Source: Tatumella ptyseos (GTDB taxonomy: Bacteria; Pseudomonadota; Gammaproteobacteria; Enterobacterales; Enterobacteriaceae). Taken from it: 64,000 bases of DNA. The position numbers and the translations under genes are program-made. The stretch spans positions 2,046,001-2,110,000 of the forward strand of contig NZ_CP130649.1 of NCBI RefSeq assembly GCF_030552895.1. The letters are read 5' to 3'. This document shows, one piece after another, positions 32,650-42,461 of this stretch (the stretch's first letter is position 1; every line of letters begins with the position of its first letter). The notes below the pieces were generated by a model. That model did not search any database, was not told the DNA's origin, and saw nothing but the letters and a program-made list of their open reading frames with translations.

Positions 32650-33801
32650 ATGGACCGCTCTCCTTTGAAAAAACTAACATTATCCCTTGTTGCAACGCTC
32701 ATTATCTCTGCAACCAGTCCCAGCTTTGCTACCCCGAGAGTTGCTCCGCAAGTTAGCGCCGATATCGTGCAACGCTATGCACAACAAATTTACCAACAGA
32801 CCGCCGCGGCCAGTATGACGATGGTAGTGATTGATGGTAACCAACACTACTTCACCAGCGCGGGTGAGACCCGTCGAGGAAGCGGTGTTCGCCCAACGAA
32901 AGAGAGTGTTTTCCGTCTTGCATCCATCAGTAAGCTGTTCACCAGCGAAACTCTGGTTAAACTGGACCAACAAGGTGTCGTCAAGCTTTCCGATCCGTTG
33001 AGCAAATACACACCTAAAGGGATGACCGTCCCGGCTTTTCGCGGTTACACTATTAAGTTACAAAATCTTGCGACGCATACCGCAGGACTTCCCCGCGAGA
33101 TGCCGGGTGGACGCGCAAACCGCCCCGTTTTTATCTGGCCGGAAAAATCCTCACGCTGGCAGTGGCTGCAGCATGCCAAGCTAAAATCAATTCCCGGTAC
33201 CGTTGCCGCTTACTCGAATTTAGGCTTTGATTACCTCGCTGATGCGCTCTCTCAAGCCAGCGGAAAGCCCTATCCTCAGTTAGTGCAATCGTTAATTACC
33301 CGTCCGTTAGGAATGAAAGATACGACCTTCACACCTTCCCCCGATCAGTGTCGTCGATTAATCATTCCACGCGATCATGCTAGCCCTTGTAATAACACCC
33401 TCGCGGCGATTGGCAGTGGTGGACTGTACTCGACAGCTGACGATATGGAACGCTGGATGCAGCAGTTCCTATCCAGTTCAATTCGACCTCGCTCTCCCCT
33501 CGCCAGCACTTTACAGCGAGTAGTCTATCCGCGTAGTCAGTTAGTACGGATGAACGGTATGGATGTTGCGGGCCCTGCTAGCGGTTTAGGATTAGGGTGG
33601 GTCCATATGGATGCGATGGGAAGCCAACCAGCGCTGGTCGAAAAAACCGGTGGTGGCGGCGGTTTTATGACCTATATTGTGATGGATCCGCGTAGTAACG
33701 TCGGTGTCTTTATTGCTGTTGCCCGTGCACCAGGCAGCCATTTTACCCCAATGAGCCAAGGGGCTAACCAACTGGTGACGGCTTTAGTCAATAACCGTTA
33801 A
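32650..33801 (+). CDS. ampH: AmpH-type D-alanyl-D-alanine carboxypeptidase/endopeptidase
   Basis: 383 residues (E. coli AmpH 385). A signal peptide of about 27 residues is followed by a class C beta-lactamase-like fold. Motifs are SISK at residues 92-95 with the nucleophilic Ser 92, YSN in VAAYSNLGFDYL, and a KTGGGGGF box near the C-terminus. A long stretch, GMKDTTFTPSPDQCRRL, is essentially that of AmpH. AmpH is a periplasmic low-molecular-weight penicillin-binding protein that trims and recycles peptidoglycan and hydrolyses beta-lactams only weakly. In E. coli it lies next to sbmA, so its position after hemF is different. Possible terminator hairpin at 33813-33841. Confidence 0.9.
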   Translation: MDRSPLKKLTLSLVATLIISATSPSFATPRVAPQVSADIVQRYAQQIYQQTAAASMTMVVIDGNQHYFTSAGETRRGSGVRPTKESVFRLASISKLFTSETLVKLDQQGVVKLSDPLSKYTPKGMTVPAFRGYTIKLQNLATHTAGLPREMPGGRANRPVFIWPEKSSRWQWLQHAKLKSIPGTVAAYSNLGFDYLADALSQASGKPYPQLVQSLITRPLGMKDTTFTPSPDQCRRLIIPRDHASPCNNTLAAIGSGGLYSTADDMERWMQQFLSSSIRPRSPLASTLQRVVYPRSQLVRMNGMDVAGPASGLGLGWVHMDAMGSQPALVEKTGGGGGFMTYIVMDPRSNVGVFIAVARAPGSHFTPMSQGANQLVTALVNNR

Positions 33802-33812
33802 CCTTCAATGCA

Positions 33813-33841
33813 TCAGGCCATCATTCAACGAGGTGGCCTGA
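33813..33841 (+). terminator. Hairpin after ampH
   Basis: Arms TCAGGCCA/TGGCCTGA (33813-33820, 33834-33841), 12 bp after the stop; no T-run. Apart from this, the roughly 295-bp gap to 34096 holds no gene I can support. Confidence 0.4.
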
Positions 33842-34096
33842 ATTATTCAGCTATGCAGTGAGACTTACTGAGTATTATCGATAACTTACCATTCAATTAT
33901 TCATTGAAACCAATGAAGCCGAGCCAATCGAATTTTTGACTAAGAGTCTTCGCCGTGTAGCGCTAAAAAATACAGGTCAACCGCGATTTTCTCTTAAGTC
34001 CCCTTTCACTTTTAAGCTGATTAGAAGAGGATTGTATTGGCTTGAAAGAATTTATCTCACCCTGATAGTTCCCTCTGAAGACCGATCCCAATGCTG

Positions 34097-34981
34097 TTAT
34101 AAAGCCTTCTCTAAAAAATTGATAAAGAGTTTTACCGATGCCGTTTGATATCGTCCGGGTAGCTGATGAAGTTGAAGGGTTCGTTCAGCTAAAGTGTTAT
34201 TGAGTAAATTCCGCATGATGAATGGTGGATCGTTAGCCTCAGACCTTATCGTAAATTGACTACAAAAAGTGATAGCCAAAGGATTAAGCATCAGAAAATG
34301 ATAGAGAGATGAAAAATTATTGCAGGTAAACATTGGTTCGATAAATACCCCATGTAATTGACAGGATAAATCAAAAAGCTGGCGAACTGTGGTGGTTTGA
34401 TCAGGTAAGGCGATGGGATAACTACTTAGGTCTTGTAGGCTAAATGACTTTACTGCTAAGGGGTGTTTCGCAGACATCGCCACCATAATCGGCGCAGGCC
34501 AGCTCCCCAGTACCTGTACTCTACGTTCTGAATGCAAGCAAAACTGTAACGCCAAGTCACAGCCTCCACGGTTAAGGTTTTCTAAGATTTGACTCGAACT
34601 TCCCACTTTAAGATGAAAGCTAACCGAAGGGTATTGCTGGCGAAACTGTGAACACAATGCAGGCAGTAGGTTCCACGCTAAACCATCGGGGCAGGCGATA
34701 TTGATGGTTGTACGCTGTAAAGCCGTACGTCCTTTCATCTCTGAGAGCGTGCTTTCCATAGCTTGCTGACTCTGGCGCACATGGCGCTCAAAAATACGTC
34801 CAGCCTCAGTCAATGTCATACCACGAGCATGCCGCTCAAATAGAGGGACTCCCGTCTTATCTTCTAATTGTTGTATCTGGCGGCTAATTGCAGAGGTTGC
34901 TACAAAGAGATGCTGACTCGCAGCACTGAGTGAACCCGCGTCAACCACTGCAAGGAAATATCGGACTTCAGTCGTTAGCAT
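34097..34981 (-). CDS. LysR-type transcriptional regulator
   Basis: 294 residues. An N-terminal helix-turn-helix (VRYFLAVVDAGSLSAASQHL...ATSAISRQIQQLE) is followed by an effector-binding domain starting near TTINIACPDG. It is divergent from an M20 peptidase/MFS transporter pair with a 152-bp shared control region, the classical LysR layout, so it probably regulates those genes in response to their substrate. No symbol can be assigned. Confidence 0.88.
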   Translation of the reverse strand: MLTTEVRYFLAVVDAGSLSAASQHLFVATSAISRQIQQLEDKTGVPLFERHARGMTLTEAGRIFERHVRQSQQAMESTLSEMKGRTALQRTTINIACPDGLAWNLLPALCSQFRQQYPSVSFHLKVGSSSQILENLNRGGCDLALQFCLHSERRVQVLGSWPAPIMVAMSAKHPLAVKSFSLQDLSSYPIALPDQTTTVRQLFDLSCQLHGVFIEPMFTCNNFSSLYHFLMLNPLAITFCSQFTIRSEANDPPFIMRNLLNNTLAERTLQLHQLPGRYQTASVKLFINFLEKAL

Positions 34982-35133
34982 AAATTTGCCTCTAAAAAGT
35001 GCATGCTACTTATTCGTGCAGGTCAGCCTTGCTTTTATAGCAACGCTTGTTTGTTTTTTTGTTGATTGTATCAAAGCTCACCCCTCACTTAGATTACTCA
35101 TACAACATAAAAAAATACAAATTGGACAGAGAT

Positions 35134-36561
35134 ATGACAGCAGAAAAAGTTATGGATGCCGCAACCACTTGGTTTGATAGTGGGGAATTTAAAAACGTCT
35201 TAGCTAGGCGAATCGCCATCCGTTCAGAGAGCCAACGTGATGATCGTGATAATGAAATTAGACTTTATCTAGAACAAGAAATTACCCCCGCTTTTGAAAA
35301 AATCGGTTTCATAATCACAACTCTGCCTAATAGGTCGGCTCCAGCACGGCCTATGCTATTAGCGACACGTATCGAAGATCCGTCTTTACCCACCCTACTT
35401 TGCTACGGGCACGGTGATGTTGTGTTTGGGGAAGAAGAAAGTTGGCGAGAAGGATTAATACCATGGCAATTGATTGAGGAGGATGATCGTTGGTATGGAC
35501 GTGGCAGTGCTGATAATAAAGGCCAACATTCTATCAATATTGCGGCATTAGAACAGATTTACCAATTCCGCGGTGGTCGTCTCGGTTTCAATTGTAAGTT
35601 CCTTTTTGAAATGGGTGAAGAAGTCAGCTCTCCTGGACTGGCAACCATCTGCCAGCAGCATAGCGACGCATTAAGCGCAGATGTATTTATTGCTTCGGAT
35701 GGCCCAAGAGTCGATGCTGTTAGCCCGACCTTATTTCTTGGCTCTCGAGGTGCAGTCAACGTTAAGCTATCCATTAATGCTCGAGATAGCGATTATCATT
35801 CCGGTAACTGGGGGGGATTACTGTCAAATCCCGCTACACGTCTTTGCAACGCGATAAGTACATTAGTCAACAGTCAGGGACAGATACTGGTTAATGGGTT
35901 AAAACCCCCTGCTATCACTGAAAATATGCGTAAAATTCTCAGAGACATTACGTTGAGACCTAGTGCAAATAGTCCAGAAATCGACGTTAATTGGGGCGAG
36001 TCGGGGCTCACGCCTGTTGAACGTCTCTATGGCTGGAATACTTTAGAAATATTGGCTATGAATGCAGGAAAGATTGATTGCGCTATGAATGCCATACCCG
36101 GTCAAGCCACAGCGATTTGCCAGTTACGTTTTGTCGTCGATACTGATTGGGAGAATATCGGTACTTACCTCACACAACACTTAGTAGAACAGGGATTCAA
36201 TGATGTAATAGTCGATGTACTACGAGGCTCAGCGGCCACCAGGCTGGATCCTAATAATCCTTTAGTCGATTGGGCGCTAGAATCCATACAAAAAAGCAGT
36301 GGTAAAAAAGCAACTTTACTTCCTAACCTCGGTGGTTCTCTCCCTAATGACGTCTTCGCAAATATCTTAAAACTCCCAACGCTTTGGATACCTCACTCCT
36401 ACCCGAGTTGCGGTCAGCATGGCGCTAATGAACATATGTTGAAGTCCATTGCCAAAGAGGGGCTAAAAATAATGACGCACTTATTTTGGGAGTTTGGTGA
36501 AAAAGGGTTGGAGATCGTTGCCAATCATCGTAGTTATCAACAAAAACAGGGGGATTCATAA
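35134..36561 (+). CDS. M20 family metallopeptidase
   Basis: 475 residues from ATG 35134. Metal and catalytic residues are in place: His 93/Asp 95 (YGHGDVVFG), Asp 127 (GRGSADNKGQ) and the Glu 162/Glu 163 pair (FEMGEEVSSPG). A dimerisation domain lies at about 210-330 and a late metal-binding histidine near SYPSCGQHGANEH. The M20 family includes dipeptidases, aminoacylases and amidohydrolases; the length fits the CNDP-like dipeptidase group. No signal peptide, so cytoplasmic. The frame is open back to 35047, but that would put a hydrophobic leader before the family start. It is coupled by a 1-bp overlap to a transporter, suggesting uptake and hydrolysis of one peptide-like compound. Confidence 0.87.
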   Translation: MTAEKVMDAATTWFDSGEFKNVLARRIAIRSESQRDDRDNEIRLYLEQEITPAFEKIGFIITTLPNRSAPARPMLLATRIEDPSLPTLLCYGHGDVVFGEEESWREGLIPWQLIEEDDRWYGRGSADNKGQHSINIAALEQIYQFRGGRLGFNCKFLFEMGEEVSSPGLATICQQHSDALSADVFIASDGPRVDAVSPTLFLGSRGAVNVKLSINARDSDYHSGNWGGLLSNPATRLCNAISTLVNSQGQILVNGLKPPAITENMRKILRDITLRPSANSPEIDVNWGESGLTPVERLYGWNTLEILAMNAGKIDCAMNAIPGQATAICQLRFVVDTDWENIGTYLTQHLVEQGFNDVIVDVLRGSAATRLDPNNPLVDWALESIQKSSGKKATLLPNLGGSLPNDVFANILKLPTLWIPHSYPSCGQHGANEHMLKSIAKEGLKIMTHLFWEFGEKGLEIVANHRSYQQKQGDS

Positions 36562-37829
36562 TGGATGCGACGAGCTACACAACCCCACCTTTGTATAAAA
36601 CGCTCTTCGCGACTTGTGTCGGTAATGCCCTTGAATGGTTCGACATTGCCGTTTATGCTTTTTTTGCCCGTTATATCGCTAATGAGTTCTTCCCAACACA
36701 AGATACATCAGTCTCGATGTTACTCACTTTTGGAAGTTTTGGGATATCGTTTCTCATCCGACCACTGGGTGCCATTATTCTAGGAAGCTATGCGGATCGA
36801 TATGGCAGAAAAAATGCCCTGCTTTTATCGATAACGCTTATGACCATTGGCTGCGCAATGATCGTTTTGATGCCCGGTTATGCAACAATAGGACTGGCTG
36901 CTCCACTTTTAATTTTACTCGCGAGGCTTATTCAAGGGTTCTCTGCTGGAGGAGAGTTTGGAAGTTCCACCGCTTTTTTAGTCGAACATTTTCCACAACG
37001 TAAGGCTTTTATTGCTAGTTGGCAATTTGCCACACAGGGCGCAAGTACATTACTTGCTTCAGCCTTCGGCTTAGGATTAACGCAATGGCTTTCAGAAGAT
37101 GATCTCCAACAATGGGGGTGGCGGATACCTTTTATCTTTGGATTACTAATTGGGCCTGTTGGACTCTACATACGCCGTAATATTCAAGAGCCAGTTCATT
37201 TCACTTTAAAGAAAACAGCTCATTCTCCTCTGAAAATTTTAATTGCTAGTCAGCATAAGCCATTATTTCTTGCCATAGGATTGATGGTTATTTCTACCGG
37301 TATTAATTATATGTTGAATTATATTCCGGCATTTGCCACCGAAAATTTACATTTAGACAGTAAAAGTGCATTCGCCGCGACCTTGATGGGTGGCGTTATT
37401 TTAACGGTCGTAACACCATTGGTAGGACTGATGGCAGAGAAAATAGGAAGACGCCCCTTAATGTGGACCTCACTCACACTGCTCATATTGACCATCTATC
37501 CTGCTTTTAGGGTAGTGGTGAATTATCATACCACTACTTTATTAGTCTTATTAGTCAGTTGGTTGGCTTTACTAAAGTCGATCTATTTCGCTACGCTGCC
37601 CTCAATGATGGCTGATTTATTCCCTATCGATACGCGAGCTAGCGGAATGGCTATTAGTTATAACGTTGCAGTGACAGTATTTGGAGGTTTTGCCCCATTA
37701 ATATGTAGCCTCTTGATTAACCTTACTGGGACTTCATTAGCGCCAGGCTACTATTTAATGGCGTTAGTGATATTCAGTAGCTATGCACTCTTTCGGGCGA
37801 AATCCTATCAAGTTTCTCAAATTAGATGA
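36561..37829 (+). CDS. MFS transporter, metabolite:H+ symporter (MHS) type
   Basis: 422 residues with 12 predicted spans. The signature GNALEWFDIAVYAFFA, RPLGAIILGSYADRYGRKNAL and LARLIQGFSAGGEFGSSTAFLVE is typical of the MHS family (ProP, KgtP, citrate and shikimate transporters), which import small acids or zwitterions with protons. Its ATG overlaps the M20 gene stop by one base (TAATG), so they are translated together. The substrate is probably whatever the peptidase hydrolyses. A terminator follows at 37865. Confidence 0.9.
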   Translation: MDATSYTTPPLYKTLFATCVGNALEWFDIAVYAFFARYIANEFFPTQDTSVSMLLTFGSFGISFLIRPLGAIILGSYADRYGRKNALLLSITLMTIGCAMIVLMPGYATIGLAAPLLILLARLIQGFSAGGEFGSSTAFLVEHFPQRKAFIASWQFATQGASTLLASAFGLGLTQWLSEDDLQQWGWRIPFIFGLLIGPVGLYIRRNIQEPVHFTLKKTAHSPLKILIASQHKPLFLAIGLMVISTGINYMLNYIPAFATENLHLDSKSAFAATLMGGVILTVVTPLVGLMAEKIGRRPLMWTSLTLLILTIYPAFRVVVNYHTTTLLVLLVSWLALLKSIYFATLPSMMADLFPIDTRASGMAISYNVAVTVFGGFAPLICSLLINLTGTSLAPGYYLMALVIFSSYALFRAKSYQVSQIR

Positions 37830-37864
37830 TATAGCTTCTAAACATTGATTAATTTAGTGAATAT

Positions 37865-37891
37865 GGCCGCCTTAAAGAAGGTGGCCTTTTT
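37865..37891 (+). terminator. Terminator after the MHS transporter
   Basis: Stem GGCCGCCTT/AAGGTGGCC (37865-37873, 37878-37886; one G:U pair) followed by T5. Confidence 0.88.
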
Positions 37892-38063
37892 ACTAATAAA
37901 TAATATTTCGTTACCCATGACTATAAGTTCAGTCATTTGTTACTGATGAATAATTAAGCTATCAGTCTTTGGTGAATATCTCGCATTTTATTGAATCGGT
38001 AATTCCGATAAATAACTTTTTACAGGCTTAATTATTCAGACTTTACGAAAAAAAAATAAGTAA

Positions 38064-38097
38064 AAAAACGGCACCGTCTATGACGATACCGTTTTTA
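38064..38097 (-). terminator. Terminator after ansP
   Basis: On the minus strand an imperfect GC-rich stem with about 11 paired positions and a TATGA-type loop is followed by T7, about 35 bp beyond the ansP stop. Apart from the two terminators, 37830-38131 is AT-rich and holds no gene. Confidence 0.82.
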
Positions 38098-38131
38098 TGC
38101 TGTACCCGCCTAGGGTTTATCCCCGAGTTAA

Positions 38132-39601
38132 CTACTCTTCGTGATGCGCAGAAAGATGTTGCTGCTCACGTAACGACACTTCGTGTACTCGTTTACGCAC
38201 TCCGAACCAGCCGATGATTAATAGAATAATAATCAGCGGTACTGAGGCAATAGTGTAAGTTCCATTCGGATAATCGAAAGCCATTAGCACTAACACGCTC
38301 GCTAGGAACAACAGCGTCAACCAAGACGTGAACGGCGCTCCAGGGAGTTTGAAGGAGATGTCTTCCGCTTTACCTTCGCGAATCGCTTTACGTAAACGTA
38401 ACTGACACAGCACGATAAAGGCCCATGAACTGATAATACCTAATGAGGCAAAGTTCAGAACGATTTCGAACACTTGGCTTGGCACATAATAGTTCAGTAC
38501 CACACCGAAGATGTAGATGACAATCGTGGCAAGAATCCCGGCATAAGGCACTTGCTGGCGACTCATTTTGGACATAAAGCGTGGCGCTGAACCACCCATC
38601 GACATAGAACGTAAGATACGTCCAGTCGAGTATAGGCCAGAGTTAAGGCTCGATAATGCCGCCGTTAATACCACGATGTTCATGATACTACCGATATAGG
38701 GTACGCCTAATTTACTAAAGAATGTCACAAAAGGACTTTGACCCGCTTGATAGGCATTCCATGGCAGTAGCAGAACAAGTAATACCACCGAACCGACATA
38801 GAACAGACCAATTCGCCAGATCACGCTATTGATCGCTTTGGGTACCATGATTTTAGGGTTTTTACACTCTCCTGCCGCCGTACCGACTAACTCGATTGAG
38901 GCGAAAGCGAATACGACCCCTTGCACTAAGACAAAGGCAGCCATTATCCCATGTGGGAAAAAGCCTCCGTTATCAGAGATCAAGTGGAATCCTGTCGTGT
39001 TACCGTCGAGGGGTTTACCGCTTCCTAAGAAGACTACACCCACCACTAAGAAAATCACGATGGCCAAGACTTTGATAAGCGAAAACCAGAATTCCATCTC
39101 CGCAAACCATTTAACCCCGACCATATTCATGGTGCCCACAATCGCTAACGCACCCAATGCAATCACCCACTGTGGGATATCGCCGAAGGCTCCCCAGTAG
39201 TGCATATAGAGCGCCACGGCAGTGATATCCACGATGCCGGTCATCGCCCAGTTCACAAAGTACATCCAGCCTGCCACGTAGGAGGCTTTCTCACCCATAA
39301 ACTCACGGGCATAAGAGACGAAGCTACCGCTTGATGGGCGGTGCAAGACTAATTCTCCCAGTGCACGCAAGATGAAAAATGAGAAGATGCCACAGACTAA
39401 ATAAACCAGTGCGAGGGCTGGACCTGCGAGTTGTAAACGTGCCCCTGCGCCGAGAAAAAGCCCGGTACCAATTGCTCCGCCAATTGCTATCATCTGTACT
39501 TGACGGTTCCCCATCTCCTTACGATATCCGGAGTCATGGGAGTTTAACCACTTACGTCTGGCGTGCTGTAAATCAGCCGCTGTTTTTTTTGTATTTTTCA
39601 T
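38132..39601 (-). CDS. ansP: L-asparagine permease AnsP
   Basis: 489 residues (E. coli 499), 12 membrane spans, amino-acid-polyamine-organocation superfamily. It is nearly identical to E. coli AnsP through EMGNRQVQMIAIGGAIGTGLFLGAG, FVNWAMTGIVDITAVALYMHYW and SSLNSGLYSTGRILRSM. It imports asparagine with protons. E. coli ansP lies elsewhere on the chromosome, so its place between the M20/MHS module and yffB is specific to this lineage. Single gene with its own terminator. Confidence 0.94.
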   Translation of the reverse strand: MKNTKKTAADLQHARRKWLNSHDSGYRKEMGNRQVQMIAIGGAIGTGLFLGAGARLQLAGPALALVYLVCGIFSFFILRALGELVLHRPSSGSFVSYAREFMGEKASYVAGWMYFVNWAMTGIVDITAVALYMHYWGAFGDIPQWVIALGALAIVGTMNMVGVKWFAEMEFWFSLIKVLAIVIFLVVGVVFLGSGKPLDGNTTGFHLISDNGGFFPHGIMAAFVLVQGVVFAFASIELVGTAAGECKNPKIMVPKAINSVIWRIGLFYVGSVVLLVLLLPWNAYQAGQSPFVTFFSKLGVPYIGSIMNIVVLTAALSSLNSGLYSTGRILRSMSMGGSAPRFMSKMSRQQVPYAGILATIVIYIFGVVLNYYVPSQVFEIVLNFASLGIISSWAFIVLCQLRLRKAIREGKAEDISFKLPGAPFTSWLTLLFLASVLVLMAFDYPNGTYTIASVPLIIILLIIGWFGVRKRVHEVSLREQQHLSAHHEE

Positions 39602-39975
39602 AGTTTTCCTGTTTGTCCACTTCTACAGCAAATCCCCTCTACCGCATCAGCACAGGTGAAAATTGGCGAATTTATCCAGAGGGTGATGAATCCTACCTGC
39701 AAGTCGCTGAATTCGTAAAGCCCTGTAAAGAATTAATCTACGTTAACGTTTGCTCTTTTAGTTAAAAAACAATACAAGTCATTGTTAATAAAGGTTTTTT
39801 ATTTATAAAAAGGTTTAACTCATTTCATGATACTGTTCACAGTTTCTCTGTCGACCGAAAAACGCTACGCGACAAGGGTTTCCCACCCATCAAAGGGTAG
39901 AAAATATGGGCTAAATGCGGCATTATCCTTGATTAACCGTGATCTTTTGACTTAATAATTAGGTAGTACTGTCTC
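39602..39975. other. Intergenic region between divergent ansP and yffB
   Basis: About 370 bp, AT-rich, with several A- and T-runs around 39760-39830. It should hold both promoters. I found no open frame, no tRNA, no clear operator and no trace of the E. coli small gene ypfM. Confidence 0.6.
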
Positions 39976-40356
39976 ATGACTCAAGTAACCGCGCCGGCCC
40001 TTACCCTCTATGGTATTAAAACCTGTGACACCGTAAGAAAGGCACGCAAGTACCTCTCTGAACATCATTGCGAAGCCACTTATCATGACTTCCGTCAGCA
40101 AGGCTTAGACGAAACATTACTGGACCAACTAATTAAAGGTCTGGGCATCAAAGCATTGCTAAACACACGCGGCACCACTTGGCGTACACTTTCTGAAGAT
40201 CAAAAACAGAATGCCAGCGACCCAGCTGCGGCCCGTCAGATCATGTTAGAGTACCCTGCTGTCATTAAGCGACCAGTACTGGTGCGGGCGGATGGCGAGA
40301 TGCTGGTAGGCTTCGATACCGCCGCGTGGTCAACCTTTATTCAGGGAGCGCGTTAA
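39976..40356 (+). CDS. yffB: ArsC/Spx-family protein YffB
   Basis: 126 residues with a thioredoxin-like ArsC fold. The N-terminal [19 protein letters not shown] carries a single redox cysteine, and the [15 protein letters not shown] strand is conserved in YffB (E. coli 118 residues). Despite the family name it is not a proven arsenate reductase. It is directly followed by dapE (1-bp gap), as in E. coli, with which it must be co-expressed. The N-terminus is a few residues longer than in E. coli. Confidence 0.92.
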   Translation: MTQVTAPALTLYGIKTCDTVRKARKYLSEHHCEATYHDFRQQGLDETLLDQLIKGLGIKALLNTRGTTWRTLSEDQKQNASDPAAARQIMLEYPAVIKRPVLVRADGEMLVGFDTAAWSTFIQGAR

Positions 40357-40357
40357 G

Positions 40358-41485
40358 ATGTTTTGCCCTGTTATCGAACTTGCACAACAACTGATTCGCT
40401 GTCCCTCGTTAAGTCCTGACGATGCGGGTTGCCAAGCATTATTGATCGCACGCCTAGAAGCGATTGGTTTTCATATCGAACCGATGCATTTTGGCGATAC
40501 CCAAAATTTCTGGGCCACTCGCGGCCAAGGTCAAACCCTTGCTTTTGCCGGCCATACCGACGTCGTACCGGTTGGCGATGAGCGACAATGGATTAATCCT
40601 CCCTTTGAACCCGCGATTCGCGATGGGCTCCTCTTCGGTCGCGGAGCCGCCGATATGAAGGGCTCCTTAGCCGCCATGGTCGTGGCCGCCGAGCGCTTCG
40701 TTGAACAGCATCCACACCATACAGGACGACTCGCCTTTTTGATCACTTCTGATGAAGAAGCGAGTGGTATCAACGGTACGGTCAAAGTAGTTGAACAGTT
40801 AATGGCTCGCCAAGAGCGCGTGGAATACTGCTTGGTCGGCGAACCCTCGAGCACTGAGCGTGTCGGTGATGTCGTGAAAAATGGTCGTCGTGGCTCAATC
40901 ACCGCGAACTTAACCGTACATGGCGTACAAGGACATGTCGCCTACCCTCACCTCGCGGATAATCCTGTGCATCGTGCACTCCCTGCCCTACAGGAATTAG
41001 CAGCAACTGAGTGGGATCAAGGCAATGAATTTTTCCCGCCGACTAGTATGCAAATCGCCAATATCCAGGCCGGTACCGGCAGTAATAATGTGATCCCGGG
41101 CGACTTATACGTACAATTTAATTTCCGTTTCAGCACCGAATTAACCGACCAGCAAATTCGCCAAGCCGTCGCCGACCTGCTTGATCGGCACCAGCTTCGT
41201 TATACCTTAGAGTGGAATTTATCCGGTCAACCCTTCCTGACAGCAAAAGGTGCATTAGTCGATGCTGTCGTGGATGCCGTTCAGCACTATAATGAGATTA
41301 AGCCAGAGTTACTCACGAACGGCGGAACCTCAGATGGACGATTTATCGCCAGAATGGGGACGCAAGTCGTTGAGTTAGGTCCGGTTAATGCCACGATTCA
41401 CAAAATCAATGAATGCGTGAGTGCTGCCGACCTACAAACCCTCAGCCGGATGTATCAACGGATTATGCAGTTACTACTGACCTAA
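40358..41485 (+). CDS. dapE: Succinyl-diaminopimelate desuccinylase
   Basis: 375 residues, as in E. coli. M20 metallohydrolase: His 66/Asp 68 ([10 protein letters not shown]), Asp 99 ([10 protein letters not shown]) and Glu 133/Glu 134 (TSDEEASG), with a C-terminal metal histidine in [10 protein letters not shown]. It removes succinate from N-succinyl-LL-diaminopimelate in lysine and peptidoglycan precursor synthesis. It is coupled to yffB upstream and ypfN 10 bp downstream. Confidence 0.98.
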   Translation: MFCPVIELAQQLIRCPSLSPDDAGCQALLIARLEAIGFHIEPMHFGDTQNFWATRGQGQTLAFAGHTDVVPVGDERQWINPPFEPAIRDGLLFGRGAADMKGSLAAMVVAAERFVEQHPHHTGRLAFLITSDEEASGINGTVKVVEQLMARQERVEYCLVGEPSSTERVGDVVKNGRRGSITANLTVHGVQGHVAYPHLADNPVHRALPALQELAATEWDQGNEFFPPTSMQIANIQAGTGSNNVIPGDLYVQFNFRFSTELTDQQIRQAVADLLDRHQLRYTLEWNLSGQPFLTAKGALVDAVVDAVQHYNEIKPELLTNGGTSDGRFIARMGTQVVELGPVNATIHKINECVSAADLQTLSRMYQRIMQLLLT

Positions 41486-41495
41486 GGAGACTCAC

Positions 41496-41687
41496 ATGGA
41501 ATGGGTAAAAGAGTATTGGTGGGTATTAATCATCCTGTTTATGGTGGGATTATTGGTCAATGTGTACAAAGACTTGAAGCGCGTTGATGTCAAAAAATAC
41601 TTAGATAATAAACCTAAATTGCCACCTCATCGTGATTTTAACGATAAGTGGGATGATGAAGAGGACGATTGGCCGAAGAAGAAATAG
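41496..41687 (+). CDS. ypfN: UPF0370 small membrane protein YpfN
   Basis: 63 residues (E. coli 66): one N-terminal membrane helix ([20 protein letters not shown]), then a charged tail rich in Lys, Asp and Glu ending in DDWPKKK. Function unknown. AAGGAG precedes the ATG. Last gene of yffB-dapE-ypfN. Confidence 0.93.
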   Translation: MEWVKEYWWVLIILFMVGLLVNVYKDLKRVDVKKYLDNKPKLPPHRDFNDKWDDEEDDWPKKK

Positions 41688-41697
41688 GCCATCCTTT

Positions 41698-41724
41698 AGG
41701 GACTGCAGAACAACCGCAGTCCCT
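41698..41724. terminator. Hairpin between ypfN and ypfH
   Basis: Arms AGGGACTGC/GCAGTCCCT (41698-41706, 41716-41724), between convergent genes; weak T-run. Confidence 0.6.
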
Positions 41725-41730
41725 TGTTCG

Positions 41731-42435
41731 TTAGATCATCGGGATCACATCGTCGTTATCGGGCGCCTGCCCTTGCGAAGCCTCATCAAAATAACGTTGC
41801 GGGATGGTCTCTTTTAAATGTTTTAAGGCGATAGCAATACCTTGCTCATCAATCGCATGGGGTAACTGCTCAATGATATTGAGTGTCACATCTCCCCCAG
41901 CTTCATTTAGCCACTGCTCAGCATTTACCGCATGAATCAATGGAATCTGTTCGTCATCCTCACCGTGAATCAGGTGGATAGTCGTATTCAAGGATGCCAC
42001 TACCGGTGCGCTGTTATAGCGACCACTAAATATAATTGCCCGTCCTGCTAATAATTCTTCATTTTTCAGCGCTTCAAGGATCATGATGCTGCCTTGTGAA
42101 AAGCCAATCAATGCCGTCGCCTCTGGGCTCACCCCACACTGCTTTTGGCACTCACGAATAGTTTGTGTGAACAGCGGCATAATTTGATCGATTTTCTGTT
42201 GTGTACGTGTGGTGGAATCTTCAGGTTCCTCATCGATAAACCAGGCACTGCCACCATGTATTAATGGGATGGGCGCGCCTACCGACACCACAAATGCAGC
42301 CGGAAAGTCTTTGGCGAACCATTGACCAATTTCAGCCATCGAACGGGGATCGTCACCGCTGCGATGAAATAACACAAAAAGTTGTGGATGAGGCCCGCTG
42401 CCTTGCTGAACCATTACATAATCGATATGTGCCAT
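41731..42435 (-). CDS. ypfH: Esterase YpfH
   Basis: 234 residues (E. coli 232), alpha/beta hydrolase fold. The nucleophile serine is in GFSQGS and the histidine in LPHAIDEQG; the carboxylate is probably in the HGEDDEQIP loop. E. coli YpfH has palmitoyl-CoA/ester hydrolase activity in vitro. The FHRSGDDP oxyanion segment has Arg-Ser where E. coli has Gly-Val. It follows tmcA by 26 bp on the same strand. Confidence 0.92.
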   Translation of the reverse strand: MAHIDYVMVQQGSGPHPQLFVLFHRSGDDPRSMAEIGQWFAKDFPAAFVVSVGAPIPLIHGGSAWFIDEEPEDSTTRTQQKIDQIMPLFTQTIRECQKQCGVSPEATALIGFSQGSIMILEALKNEELLAGRAIIFSGRYNSAPVVASLNTTIHLIHGEDDEQIPLIHAVNAEQWLNEAGGDVTLNIIEQLPHAIDEQGIAIALKHLKETIPQRYFDEASQGQAPDNDDVIPMI

Positions 42436-42461
42436 AAATGACCTCTCACTGGCGATAAAAC

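Noticed and set aside
33936..34148. A 70-codon frame after ampH
   Set aside because: It runs into the antisense of the LysR gene end, lacks a ribosome binding site and does not resemble any family.
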